Of a stretch of DNA of 64,000 bases, positions 11,340 through 23,050 are shown one piece after another. The notes beneath the pieces were generated by a model. That model worked only from the letters and a program-made list of their open reading frames with translations, did not search any database and had not been told where the DNA came from. The DNA lies in NCBI GenBank assembly GCA_964059195.1, contig CAXKWD010000011.1, forward strand, positions 13,843,951 through 13,907,950, read 5' to 3'. Every line of letters starts with the position of its first letter. Within the stretch, counting starts at the first letter, position 1. Origin of the DNA: Ectobius pallidus. Taxonomy: Eukaryota > Arthropoda > Insecta > Blattodea > Ectobiidae. A program made the position numbers and the translations under genes.

Positions 11340-13895
11340 GTAAGATAAGCTACACATAGATGATAATTCTATCTACCCAGAATCATTCTATGAAACAATA
11401 TTGCGCGGAATAAAAAAAGATCTAATAATTTCAAAATTCAAGTCTTGTTGAACACATTCAAATATACCAATATGTGTGATTCCATCTATTCCCAGCTATT
11501 TACCGTCACACGAATAGTTTTATTTTTATAACTTTCATTTTGCCGCACCTATGCGTACTTCTTTCCGTTGGTGAATTCGTCTGGACACTACACTGAAACA
11601 TTTTGTAGCTTTTTTTTTTGCTTAAACAATTGTCCTTTAACTGTTATTGATGTATATGCTGTGATTGTATATTCTTTCTACAACGCATACTGTTTGTGAG
11701 AGTCAAAGGGATAATAATGATCTGCTGTGTTCTGCATTATGGAACATATTTTATATGCATATTCATTATTTTTCATATTTAAAAATGTTAATGTTACAAT
11801 ATTTATTGTCATTATGTCTGTGTGATCATAGTCGTATTTTCTATTGATGATAGTAGGCCTACAATTTAATATGAGCAAGATCAAACGTAAAATTAATAGA
11901 CTACTGAGCATTATAAAACGTGTATAGTAATTGGAACTCTATCAGTAAAAGGGTTATATAAATTGATGCATTAGCAAAGAGTTTAACCGATAAAATATAA
12001 AAATATTTTGTCATGAATTTATGTCCAAATAGTTGGTTTCTAGCATTTGCATTGACTTTAGAAAACCGGATATTATTTTGTTTCGTATATCCTCTAACAG
12101 TCTTACTAATAATCCAGTTGTAACATTTATACCAGGAATATACACAGCTGAGGAGTAAAAATGTACTAATAATCCCTGCATAAGGCTGAATGTGTGCAAC
12201 CTTTACACAGCCTGGCCCCCTTGTATAAGCTGTACGTAAATAATCAAGATGGCCGATATCCGTAACAGCCGGTCGTTTCGTAGATGTCTGAGATTGAATT
12301 TTGAGGCTATGCATATTCTGAGCTGCTTTTGCGGAATTATAAACATTGTTCCTTGTTTGCGGGACATATTTCCATACTTGTACCCATGATTACAGCTTTC
12401 TGAAAACAATATAATGAAATACTGAAACTAGATTTTTATGTCTGCAGAAGACGTGTTGCTGTTTGTTCACGGCTCCGATAGATGGCGTTCAGCAGTGCTT
12501 CATAGCCAGAGGCTAGTAACGTCATAACCAGCGTGACGTCTTTGATGACGTTCCACGTACAAACCCAGTGTAACCCTTGGAGTTATACTGCGTTTATTGG
12601 TAATACGGCTTATGTAGAACTTACACGGAGAACAACCAAACAACCGTTCAACGCAGGTATAAGCAGCTTTTATTAGTAAGGCTGTTAAAGTTTGTTGCTT
12701 AACTATTCATTACTTGTTAAATCGCAAAACAGTTGTAGACGGCATAACAAGAAGTCTGGATTTTATTAATATTTTCTTTGTGCGGGGCCTTAATCGCAAG
12801 GCCACGCAGGCGGGCTAATCTTAAAAATAACTATCGAATTTGATTTACCTCTTTAAATAGTTAAAAAGAAGAGAAACAGAACTGGTTTAGTTGAACAGCT
12901 TGTGTTTACGGTTTAAGTACGGCTTGGCTGGTATAGGCTAAGTAAAGTGGCCCGCTGTATACCAGTTGCTTAACTTACTTTCAACATTTGATTATGACGG
13001 AGTGATCTATCAAATCGGGTGAGATATCTTGATGGATGTGACCACAGAAATCTTCTTGGGGTAGCAGTTTGTTGGGCAGTTAATCAGCCCTTATTTTAGA
13101 TGTGACTATGACGGAGAGGTTGTAGAAAACTGGCGTGGGGTATTGAAATGGCCCACAGTGGGGTATTTCTTACGCCTTTGCTTCAAGTGATTGTGAAATT
13201 GTGGGGGTGATGAAGAAACTTCCAACTTTTTCCATTTTTATCTATATGGTTCTGTTTCTGACACATTCATTCAGGAATATCTATAAATTAAAATGCTAAA
13301 AGATTCCATTCCTGTCACTATAATATTTTTATTGCGGAATTTTCTCGGGAAATTAGGACATATTTTCAAAACATTTATCCTTTATATCCTTTCTATATCT
13401 CCTTTATGTATATTTTTATATACATTTATCCTCTTATAGACCATATAGAATATATGGTTTGAAATTTATATCTTAAAATTTACTAGTAAAATTTGAAGGG
13501 CTTGGAGAGAAATAATCATAAGCCAAGCATATTTAGTTTTGAGATATTAATGTTTCAATCGCTATAAAACTAAGGAGTACGGTAGCACATTTCCAAACAC
13601 TTAACATATATTGTTATTTTTTGGACAGACTAAAAAATAATTTTATTATAATTACAAAGTTGGCAACATAGTTTAGGCTACCTTTTACAAAAATATGAAA
13701 GTCAAACAGCTGTGAAATCAGTCATGGTAATCATTGTTTCATTTCCAGAATGTCGTTCGAAATTGTACCGCAGTAGGTACAATTCTAAATACCAAAAGTA
13801 CTATTTCGACCAGTGGCATATTCTTCCAAATACTATTTTATTTATTCTTTTAAACCAATAATATGAGCGTAATATTGAAGTAACACATTTTTAAC
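11340..13895. other. Intergenic stretch, no gene; CRE-like cluster near 12.5 kb
   Basis: The longest ORF is 137 codons on the minus strand (11901-12314), rich in Ile/Tyr/Leu and without a recognisable domain. The 12430-13000 part is less AT-rich and contains clustered TGACG motifs (12517-12553). No TE termini were identified. Confidence 0.5.
12517..12553. promoter_or_regulatory. Cluster of three CRE/ATF half-sites
   Basis: Three TGACG cores in 37 bp: TAACGTCA (12517-12524), TGACGTCT (12534-12541) and TGACGTTC (12546-12553). They lie just after an AGATGGCG word (12479) and within a locally GC-richer stretch. In animals TGACGTCA is the CREB/ATF binding site. No transcription unit can be tied to it here. 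Confidence 0.3.
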
Positions 13896-13899
13896 AGGC

Positions 13900-14131
13900 A
13901 GATGGCAGGATTGGGGCATGTGGTCAGCATGCCTACTCCTAAGGCAGTTATTAATTGCTTAATGGACCGAAGCCACTACTTCCTTATCAATTACTTCCTC
14001 AGTTGGTGTTACGAGGGTAAGTGCCCCCTGTTTCATGTCTCCCTACCTCAGAAATACCTGAGGAGGTGCCTGAGATCGAACCCAGGCTTGGCGGATCCGT
14101 AGTCAGCAACCACTAGACCTCGTAGGTGGTC
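13900..14131 (-). repeat. tRNA-derived SINE, family S3
   Basis: Read on the minus strand, an A-box-like TCTAGTGGTTGCTGAC is followed by a near-canonical B box, GGGTTCGATCTC, at about 14071-14082. The body continues to a segment with GCATGCTGACCACATGCCCC near 13916-13935. The same order (tRNA-like head, then a body ending in a GGCATGTTGCCCACATGCCC-like word) recurs on the minus strand at 37755-37945. No poly-A tail or target-site duplication found. Confidence 0.55.
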
Positions 14132-14206
14132 TATCATAACATCAACACCGGTAATAAAAATACTGAACATCTCAAGAACAACTGCTGGCTAATCTGTATT
14201 GCATAC

Positions 14207-14520
14207 CATGAGACGAACCAGAAACCATCACATAAATACCACTCTGTAAAATAATTTGATGCATTAACACGAATAAGATATTTCGTCCAAAATAGAGCCG
14301 AATTTCCGGATGTCATTACTTTAAGGTCTCAGATACCGCTGTGATGACTCAGTATCAGTTCAGCCGCATTACTAAATTTCCATGAGACCAATCATAAACC
14401 ATCCCATAGATTCCACTCTGTAAATTAATTTGATGCTGTAACATGAATAAACCATTTTGTCAAAAAAATGACCGAATTTTCTGAAGTCATTATTTTTAGG
14501 CCTCAGATACCGCTGTGACC
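14207..14520. repeat. Diverged tandem duplication, period about 174 bp
   Basis: A segment starting CCATGAGACGAACC at 14207 and ending CCGCTGTGATGAC near 14347 recurs starting CCATGAGACCAATC at 14381 and ending CCGCTGTGACCC near 14520. Shared blocks include CCACTCTGTAAA, TAATTTGATGC and CTCAGATACCGCTGTGA. Identity is roughly three quarters with several indels, so it is old. Neither copy keeps an ORF. Confidence 0.8.
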
Positions 14521-14911
14521 CACTACGGTGCCTTTCCAGAAGTTGTAGTTATAATAAGACGATTGTAATAGCAAATCGGGATGCATTTTTATACGGCCAA
14601 CTTTAACTTGAACGGACCCACTGGAGAAAGAAATTCTTATTTGGCTCATTGTAGTGCAGTTGAATATCGGAGGTTTAAATTTTGGCCTATGACGAAGTGG
14701 TGATAGGGAGGGAAATACGTATGTGGTGTTCACTTCGCATTTATTGTGATTTCTGTGTATGGAAGTGAAGGTCTATAGTGAAATCTTGGTGTGGCCTTCA
14801 GGGGCTTCGTTGAAGATCCTAGGCTTGGTACGTGACTGTGATAAAGTGATGGTGTGCGTTTGGGGTGAAATATCGAAGCGGTCAGCAACAGCATAGTTGA
14901 ATAACCTAGAC

Positions 14912-15215
14912 CAGTGGTTCCCATCCTGGGGGCGCAGAACGATTTGAAATTAGTAAAATTTTGGTACACAAGCTCGAAGAAAAATAGTACATACTTTGAA
15001 AATCAACCACTACTTCCTTGATATCTCATCTGATGACTGGTGCTGAAGGTTAACAAGGAATCTCTTTGCTGTTGACATTGATGAACTGCCAGAAAGTCTG
15101 GAAGAAGAAGCCGTAGAACCGAAAAGTGCCTCAAAAGGCAGAAGGGCAGTTCATGAACCCAATTGTCGGCATTTGACTATGACATTGCGGTTGTATACAT
15201 CTGGAGCTGATTTAT
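14912..15215 (+). pseudogene. hAT (Charlie/ZBED-like) transposon relic
   Basis: CAGTGGTTCCCATCCTGGGG at 14912 is a classic hAT (Charlie-type) terminus. Downstream, an open frame at about 15057-15215 reads NLFAVDIDELPESLEEEAVE followed by a basic stretch. This resembles the region of hAT/ZBED-type transposases in which an NPF.VD..LP.....E.IEL motif precedes the C-terminal dimerisation domain. The frame is open over about 50 codons and lacks everything upstream and the C-terminal end. No matching right terminus was found. Confidence 0.45.
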
Positions 15216-15524
15216 TAGTGTGTTTCCTGTGGTTATACTAATTGCACACGACGTCGCTGATAATATTTTGTTGGCAGCCACACATGCATTTCTCCCTATT
15301 CCATATAAGTCCCAAGAGCAAGAGCGAGGTGTCATTATCCAACAAGAAAAAGAATACTTGATTAGTAGTAACAGATACAATGGCAATTCATTACCGTACG
15401 AAAAGCGAAATCAACATGTTAGTAGTAAATGGTTCTATTTTTAAAAATACCTATATATGTGTAATATTTATGTCACTTCAGTTACATTCAGTAACTTAAC
15501 ATGAAAAATGAATTGGTAACTTTA

Positions 15525-16151
15525 TTATCGTAGGTAATGTAACGAAAAGTCCGGATTTTTTACCTGGTCAGTATATTTCGTTGCTGTAGTTTGGGAATCC
15601 CCTGTAGGATATATATAGATCTCTGTATTTTCTTTACTGAACACACCTCGAGTAAGAGATCGCAATGTGGGAGATGTGTTGCCCTGTCCATTACGGGACT
15701 TTATGCAGCTCTGCAAAGTCCACTCACTTCCTTGGAATAGTAGTGTAAAAGTGATATCTAACAGAAATCTCGTTTCAATAAACCAACTGGTAGGGGAGCC
15801 TTGATTTATATACCAAATAGAGCAAGTAAAATGATTTGAACAGAGCCAAGAAGTAGTTTGAAGTCTATTGTGTTCTGAAGACGAGGCTGATATTTTATCA
15901 TAAACCGGCGAAAGGATGCTTCCCATAAAGGAGAAATAGAGTTTAAATATTGGCAGTTGCTTATTCCAGCACCCTCTATGCAGTAGCCACGACAACTCTT
16001 CTTCATACTCCTGTTTCTTCTTCGATTTCCAATTCTTGCGGGAAAAGCCAAATAAATCCATAGTTGCTGCAGGAGAACTTAAAAGCAAGTCAGAGTCAAT
16101 ACAATGCAATACTTCTGGCAGTCCTTTATTCCTTTGAGATTGCGTCGGCAT
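15525..16151 (-). CDS. Unrecognised 208-codon ORF
   Basis: This is the longest ATG-to-stop frame in the window. The predicted protein has a basic/acidic patch near residues 37-52 (FSRKNWKSKKKQEYEEELSW), then a mixed Ser/Thr-rich composition with no repeated motif, signal peptide or clear membrane segment. I do not recognise the sequence. A second minus-strand frame (15806-16051) is open for 81 codons over the same bases, which argues for locally low stop density rather than selection. There are no adjacent exons and no obvious promoter. It lies just outside the left family-B MITE. It could be an untranslated host exon, a decayed TE gene or chance. Confidence 0.15.
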   Translation of the reverse strand: MPTQSQRNKGLPEVLHCIDSDLLLSSPAATMDLFGFSRKNWKSKKKQEYEEELSWLLHRGCWNKQLPIFKLYFSFMGSILSPVYDKISASSSEHNRLQTTSWLCSNHFTCSIWYINQGSPTSWFIETRFLLDITFTLLFQGSEWTLQSCIKSRNGQGNTSPTLRSLTRGVFSKENTEIYIYPTGDSQTTATKYTDQVKNPDFSLHYLR

Positions 16152-16277
16152 TTCTACATTGTATCAATAATAGCCACCGGGGCCGATAACTGTACCAATC
16201 AAACTAAAAATAGTAGAGAATAGTTAGAGCAAAAGAAGTAAATACATAAAAAATAAATAAAATATCATTCTTATAAC

Positions 16278-16741
16278 TAGGGGGAGGATTTCTATGACCT
16301 AAAAATAGGATATATGCATGCATTTATGACCTAAAAACATTAAAATATGACCAATAACATTTAAAATATGACTTTACCACTTACATATTGTATATATATT
16401 TTTTTAAGTTTCATTACAATACATTTTATTAAAATATAATGTTAATTATTTAAAATATCTTTAAATTCTCAAAACGTATCATTATAATGGAAAATTTACA
16501 AAATATATGAAACTTCAAAATGTCTTTAATATGCACACAAATATGCCAAAAATATGACCTAAATATGCATATTCATACTAAATATGCTACAATCGTTGAA
16601 AGTTTCCTAAATATGCAGTTATATGCACAATAAAAGCCGTTCCATTTTCACCAGGATGCTTGGAATCTGGTTTAAATTAGTCGGAAACCTGAAATAATGC
16701 AAAGGGGAAAAATATGACATGTCATCGAAATCCGCCCCCTA
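16278..16741 (-). mobile_element. hAT-type MITE, family B, reverse copy with unmatched flanks
   Basis: TAGGGGGAGGATTTCTATGAC at the left and GAAATCCGCCCCCTA at the right give family-B termini in reverse orientation. The flanks do not match: CTTATAAC on the left (16270-16277) and ATAATCAT on the right (16742-16749). Each flank is instead the reverse complement, or nearly so, of a flank of the oppositely oriented copy at 19187-19632. This shows that the DNA between the two copies has been inverted. Confidence 0.9.
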
Positions 16742-17144
16742 ATAATCATCATTTAACGAGGTCAATATTTTTACATGTGTATATATTTCATACACAATAC
16801 TCAAACAGATCACTGCCTCTGACTTTGGAAGAGGTGGACTACACTTAAATAAGAGAGGTGTATCAAAATTATATATCTATTTATTAGGGTAACTGAACAT
16901 GTAAGTGCAAAAAAGCTAGCTCCGAAACACAGCGGTAGAAATAATCACATTTTAATCGCCATAACCAAATTATAAAGGGATAATACTATAGGCCTACATT
17001 TAACTTTCAATAGATGTAAAATCAGTAAACGAATTAAGTGGGTTTAGGGGAATTTTTTTAAAATCTTCTTATAGAACAAGCATATTTTGATGAGTTCCTT
17101 AACCAACAGTTAATAGAGCACATGACAGTAATGTAAATTATCAT

Positions 17145-18423
17145 TGGTAATCCCACGAGAGTTTACGAGTTTATCGATAGATTCGCGACTGCGCAGCAGG
17201 AGCGAATTTATCTCATGCAACTCGTCAACTCGAGTTGGATTTATTAAGACTATTCAATGAATAAAAATCCACCAGATTATACAAATAATAATAACTTTCG
17301 TGCTTTGTTCTACAAAAACAAAACTAACAGCTGCGAGATCACGGCATACTATGAATCAACCGTCCATGAATCGATTCGAGCTGTTTTGGTGTAATCAGTG
17401 CTACCACCAGAGCATATAAGACATAGTTAGCTTCATTCAATTAAGCTAAAAGCAGAACAGAATAAACGCACACGAACTGGCTTGCACAGAATCGAAATTG
17501 TGTTCTTAATCAATGTACAATTCTATTATTTCAATTTCCAAACAAATTATGTTGTATGAAATAATCTGTTTTCGTGCCGCTTAGTGGCACCATCTGACTA
17601 TTAATCACTGCACACTGATACTTGCGTCTCCAGTAACGACCAGACCATTTTACCCGATAAAATGCCATCCTCGCGATTCCTACAAGAATATTGTAAGATA
17701 AACGGCCGTGATTGGTCTATATCCGAGGAATTGCTAAACGTTATTGGTCAATATCAAACACGCGGCGTATGAGTTGAATAGTCACTGGTAATCCCACGAG
17801 AGTTTACGAATTTATCGATAGATTCGCGACTACGCATCAGGAGCGAATTAATCTGATAAAACTCGTCAACTTAAGTTAGATTTATTAAGACTATTCCATG
17901 AATAAAAATGTGACGGGTTTACACTAATAATAATTACTTTCGTGCTTTGTTACATAAAAACAAAACTAACAGCTGGGAGACCACGGCATACTATGAGTCA
18001 ACCATCCATGAATCGATTTGGGTTACAATGCTATGGGCAGTGCTACCAATTGTGCATATAAGACATAGTTAACTTAATTCAGGTAAGCGAACGGCAGAAC
18101 AGAATAAAAGCACACGAACTGGCTTGCACCGAATCGAAATTGTTTTCAATCAATGTACATTTATATTATTTCAATTTCCAAACAAGTTATGTTGTATAAA
18201 ACAATGCGTTTTCGTGGAGCTTAATGGCAACTTGTGACGTATTAATCACGGCACATTGAAGCTTAGGGTCCAGTAACGAGCAGACCATTTTATCAGGTAG
18301 AACCCTTCCTCATGTTAGTAGCAAGCATTTTATAAGATAAACGATCGTATAAGATCTATATCCGAGGAATTGCTAAACGTTATTGGTCACTATCAAACAC
18401 GCAGCATATGAGTGGAATAGTCA
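17145..18423. repeat. Tandem dimer of a ~640-bp unit with LTR-like features
   Basis: Unit 1 is 17145-17784 and unit 2 is 17786-18423, separated by a single C. Both start TGGTAATCCCACGAGAGTTT and end AATAGTCA, with an estimated 85% identity. Each unit contains GCATATAAGACATAGTTA, followed about 40 bp later by AACAGAATAAA. This resembles a TATA box with a downstream polyadenylation signal, as in an LTR's U3-R-U5 order, and TG...CA ends fit an LTR. No gag-pol body, primer-binding site or flanking duplication is visible. A satellite dimer or duplicated promoter is therefore equally possible. Confidence 0.75.
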
Positions 18424-19178
18424 TTTTAAATATTTATTTTTTACGAACACTACATTCAATATAAGCTTATATCTTATATTTTTACCATCATATATTTATC
18501 ATATGTAAGCTATTCTTTCCACTACAACAGCTTTTAAAACTGCAAGTTGTATAATATATGCCCGCTCTAAATCGATGTGCATTAACTATAGCGCTATCAA
18601 GAAGGCGATATTTAGGTACACAGCAAAGCACCGCAGAACACACAAGGAAGCAGACTACAAACTGACTCCTGACTTGAAACCGGTCGGTTTAACGACTAAA
18701 GTCCGGTAAGTGGATTAAATACTTCTACCAAGACCTGCATAACAGACCTGACCACGAGAATAGGAACTCTCTAACTGCATAGACTGAATTAATTTTCATA
18801 TTAGTACAGTCTCACGCCCAACGGTGTGCTGAAGAAGGTATTTGAATTGCAAAACATGTGAAGATAAAACTTGAACAAAATTGAAGGAGGAAATTCCGGC
18901 CTAGTGTAACAACTTGGATTAAGACCTTCCAGTTCCCCTATGTCTCAAACAATCTAAAGATTCCATCTAATGTTCACAAATAGATTGACGCTGTAATTAC
19001 TAAAGCATGGATTCCAGGTTTCTCGACTAATGTAATATGTTATCTTGAATTTACATCTCGTTTTGAGTAATAAGTAATAGGGTTCTTCAAAGATAAGCAT
19101 CCGAAGGCTAAGCCAACTTACAAGCTAATTATTATGCTATCGGAAACTATTTAGGTAAAGAAACTGATACCGAAGCAA
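18424..19178. other. AT-rich stretch without gene
   Basis: No ORF of note, no TE termini and no repeats recognised between the dimer and the right family-B MITE. Confidence 0.5.
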
Positions 19179-19186
19179 GTTATAAG

Positions 19187-19632
19187 TAGGGGCGGATTTC
19201 TATGACATGTCATATTTTCCCCTTTGCATTATTTCAGGTTTCCGACTAATATAAACCCGATTCCAAGCATCCTGGTGAAAATGGATCGACTTTTATTGTG
19301 CATATAACTGCATATTTAGGAAATTTTCAACGATTGTAGCATATTTAGGTATATTTTTGGCATATTTATATGCCATTAAAGAAAGTTTGAAGTTTGATAT
19401 CATATTTTCTAAATTTTCCATTATAATGATACTTTTTGAGAATTTACAGATATTTTAAATAATAAACATTGTATTTTAATAATATGTATTGTAATGAAAC
19501 TTTATAAAAAGCATATACAATGTGTAAGTGGTAGTGTCATATTTTAAATGTTATTGGTCATATTTTAATGTTTTTTAGGTCATAAATGCATGCATATATC
19601 CTATTTTTTAGGTCATAGAAATCCTCCCCCTA
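19187..19632 (+). mobile_element. hAT-type MITE, family B, forward copy with unmatched flanks
   Basis: Starts TAGGGGCGGATTTCTATGAC and ends AGAAATCCTCCCCCTA. Flanks are GTTATAAG (19179-19186) and ATGATTGT (19633-19640), which do not match each other. They match the reverse complements of the flanks of the inverted copy at 16278-16741. Compared with the copy at 3459 it lacks about 20 bp in the GTATGAATATGCATATATAG region. Confidence 0.9.
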
Positions 19633-19697
19633 ATGATTGTCATACTTGTGATGGAAATGATTGATTTCTCTATGTTTTTGGTTTGTATAGTGTTGTG

Positions 19698-19910
19698 TTA
19701 TCTAACGATGATAATAAACCGATAAATGGGAATATAATCGTCACGGATAGGTCGTATGTTCTTAAGCTCAGGAGTTCTTTTACGTACCTCTAAATATACA
19801 GACATGCGACTGATAAATTTACGCACGTATAGATAACCATCAGCATGGGCCGGGATCGAACCCACGAAGTTGGTACTAGAATCCAGTGTTTTATGGATTG
19901 TATCAGCCAT
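19698..19910 (-). repeat. tRNA-derived SINE, family S2
   Basis: On the minus strand a B box GTGGGTTCGATCCC (19853-19866) is followed by CATGCTGATGG and then, about 80 bp on, by ACGTAAAAGAACTCCTG. That downstream word is shared with the S2 copy at 37430-37605 (ATGTAAAAGAACTCCTG). The 70-codon ORF here is a by-product. The head is preceded by an A-box-like TGGCTGATACAATCC. Confidence 0.6.
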
Positions 19911-19914
19911 TCCG

Positions 19915-22900
19915 GTTAAATTACAATGTTTCTAAATTATAATCTGAATTTCAGAACATGCTGCTTTCGTATTTGAATCTTCCTGCTATGACATCCCATG
20001 TCAAGAATATCGAAGTTTTGAGATGTGCAACAAAAATGTTATTTCAATATTGTACAATTAAAAATGAAAACCTCATCTGAATCGTAATGAGAGAGCGTTA
20101 AGGCAAATGTTTATAATAAATAATGAAGATGTGTTTTAAGATAAAGGACTTCAGGTGAACCTGCTCTTCTTGACATAATGATGCTGGTTTCAAAATAATT
20201 ATGAAAAAATGAATGCTTTTAAAATCTGTATGCTAACATGTAACCATTTATCATTTTCATGTATCCTAGTAAGCCAGATTTCGATTTTATTATATATATA
20301 TATAAACTGTATACAGTAAAGATGGTAGATTTTCAAAATTCCAACAACAAAAAATACAAATTAAACATTTTAAAGTTATGATGTTACAACAAAATAAATT
20401 TACTGATAAAAGCAAGTAAATGCTAAAATCGTATCTACTTCTCAGATTATAAGCACATGAATTACACAATGAAATATTAAGTTAAGAAGTGCGTTTTTCA
20501 TATTGTACGATGTGACTTTCCTCTGAGATTTTAAGAAACTTAAGGAGAATGGTCTGCCTCGCACTATGCAGCAAGAATAAGTTTGACGTCTTCAGGAAAA
20601 CTTGGTGCCTTTGAATGTGCTCATAAATTAAATTTCAAACGCGTCCTGGCCTTATCCATGCAAGTCGAAAGCATTCCTTTACCTCTGCAGGGTTTTGCTA
20701 TACCGCGAAACTTCCTTTTTTTTATGCAATTGTTACACATATATGTGGAAATGTATCGACTGTAAACATGTATATATCCCGAGCTACGCCAGTTTATTTT
20801 AATGTACCAGAACGCCAGAGAGAAAGTTTCTAGAAGATCTCTGCAAGGAAACAATGGAAAGGAATGTTTTAAGTATTGAACAATACGATAAATATGAATA
20901 TAATTCAAGTTTATCGTGACTGTGTGCTCCCAGCTACCACCTTCTCCACTCTGCCATCTTTCACAGGGCTTGAATAATAATACGTGAGGGTGGCACTGAG
21001 GGAACTTAAGCTAGAACTTATGCATAGACTATGTCATAAAACCTTTTCGAAAATTATGTGCCTTGTATCTTTTGGATTTTATTACATGCTCATCGTTCCT
21101 TCACCCATTCTCCTGTAACTCACTTCCTCAAATCCCCAGCTGAGGCCTCCGTTGGAATAAGGGCGTATGATGCATTCTGTTTAAAGAGAGTATCTTACCT
21201 CGCCCACGATAATTTTCAATTTTCAGATGCAATTTTGCTCAGAGATATAAACCTGAAACTTCCATTTTCAATTGTCAGGTGCATTTTCTCAAGATATAAA
21301 CCTGAAACCTCTACAAATTAAAGTTTTAACCTTTTTATATAAATGCGAAGCAGGTTCTGAAACTTTAAGTTTGTTGCAAGATACTATTTTCTAAATATAT
21401 TTTATCTTTTTTAGAATCTTTTATTAACTTGCTATACTTTCCAAACTGTAACCATTCGCACCAAATATTATAAAATTGCCAGACTTATAACTTTCCTGAT
21501 GAATTCTTTATTTCTTCCAAATATTTTCACAATCATGTTTAACAGTAGAATTAAATGTCTAAGCTAATGTAATACCTTACGAAAACATTTTAATAATATT
21601 TATTGCTTTTCATTTTCCGTGTTTATTAGCTAACTGTAGGCCTATTTATGGGGACGAGACGACACTACTGGATATCTCTCTCTCTCTCCCTCTCTCTCCC
21701 TCTCTCTCCCTCCTTCCCTCCATCCCTCTATCTCTCTCCCTTTCTCTGTTTAAGGGTATTTAATGATAGTATTTTCATTCCAATATTTTCACTATGATTT
21801 TTATTACATGTGAGAGGTGTAAGAACCGTTACTGGTTTCGGTTAATACAATATCTACGTCATGTCTTAGGGAACTACGTGCCATGGAGGTAAAGGCCTAG
21901 GATCATTGATCGAGCTACACAGTTCGTCACATGTAGCCTATTTCAATATATTCTACAGAACCCTAACAACAACTTTGTGACGTATATTCAAATCATTCAA
22001 TTAAATTCAATGGTGCATCAAGCTTACTGAGTTCTAAACATTTGCTGCTACCCCACAGCTTCATCTTGGACATTTAAGAAAAATAATTGATGGAGTAAAT
22101 ACCATTATGAATTATTTTATTCTGAAGCAGTAACTAGAAAATAAAAAAATAATCAATTCAGGAGAAGAGTTAAAATTCGAAATTATGTTGGAGATGTAGT
22201 TTGTTTTCTAAGCATTACACAAAGCACAAATTATTAAAGAACAGTAGAACTAAGCCGTAGCTCCGCCAACCTTTTTAATTACCACCGAAATTAAGAAAGA
22301 AACCGTGAGGGAACAAATTTCGTTTAAATCAGTATTTTTAAAATCTCCAAATAGTTTTGATCCACACTCCAGTTGAGTTATTTTAATTATCGATATTTTA
22401 ATGTCCTGTATCACTCAAATGATCACGCGTGAATGGAAAACAGAAATTTATTTTAGATTTCTTTCTCTTAGAATTGTTTTCTAGATTTTTATGGAAGTAT
22501 GTTGAAAATAATAATTAACTCTCCTAAAAAGCGCAAGAGGTGTATTTAATATTCTTAAAATATATTCTATCGCTATCCTACACAACTATGTATAGCATAT
22601 AATGCATCAGCTACATAGTTTATTTTTTATTCATACATCCACTAATGATCTGTAAGTTAGTTCTTGTTTTTTCAGTGAAATTGCGTACTTTTGTATTATT
22701 ATCTTGATATTGCTGTATAACTGCAAGTCTAATGTTGCTTGGATATCAAAATAAAAAGGATAGAAACAAAGATAGGTTTATTACGAAACATACAGTACAA
22801 GGCTTTTTGAATACCTCAATATTGAAAGTAGCCACTGTGAGAGGGAGCATGTTCCCCTATTTCTTTTTCTGAGTATTCTGACCTGTTTTCTGCAATACAG

Positions 22901-23042
22901 ATGAACTTTTTCTGTGTATTATTATGTATTATACAGTATTATTATTGTCATATCTTTTCTGTCATTAGTACAATTTATTTTCTTTCTTTCTTTTCTTCAT
23001 CTTTGTATAGCATTATTAAGTTATCGTATTATATTGTTTTGT
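19915..23042. other. Intergenic stretch, simple repeats only
   Basis: Includes a pyrimidine-rich tract (21674-21747) and many short AT-rich ORFs, the longest being 95 codons at 20621-20908. No TE termini, SINE boxes or recognisable exons were found. One TAGGCCTA lies at 21637-21644. Confidence 0.55.
21674..21747. repeat. (TC)n / polypyrimidine microsatellite
   Basis: Runs of TCTCTC interrupted by CCC and CCTTCCC over about 74 bp. Confidence 0.9.
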
Positions 23043-23050
23043 ATTATTAG

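Larger units (their letters stand above)
16742..19186. other. 2445-bp segment inverted between two family-B MITEs
   Basis: The segment starts ATAATCAT and ends GTTATAAG. Flipping it would place CTTATAAC beside CTTATAAC at the left MITE (8/8) and ATGATTAT beside ATGATTGT at the right MITE (7/8), restoring target-site duplications for both. It carries the tandem dimer at 17145-18423 and otherwise AT-rich DNA with no gene. Confidence 0.85.

Noticed and set aside
11901..12314. 137-codon minus ORF
   Set aside because: Hydrophobic, low-complexity composition typical of AT-rich translation, overlapping open frames on the same strand, no domain recognised.
17145..18423. Complete LTR retrotransposon
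   Set aside because: The two LTR-like units abut with one base between; no internal domain, primer-binding site or polypurine tract.
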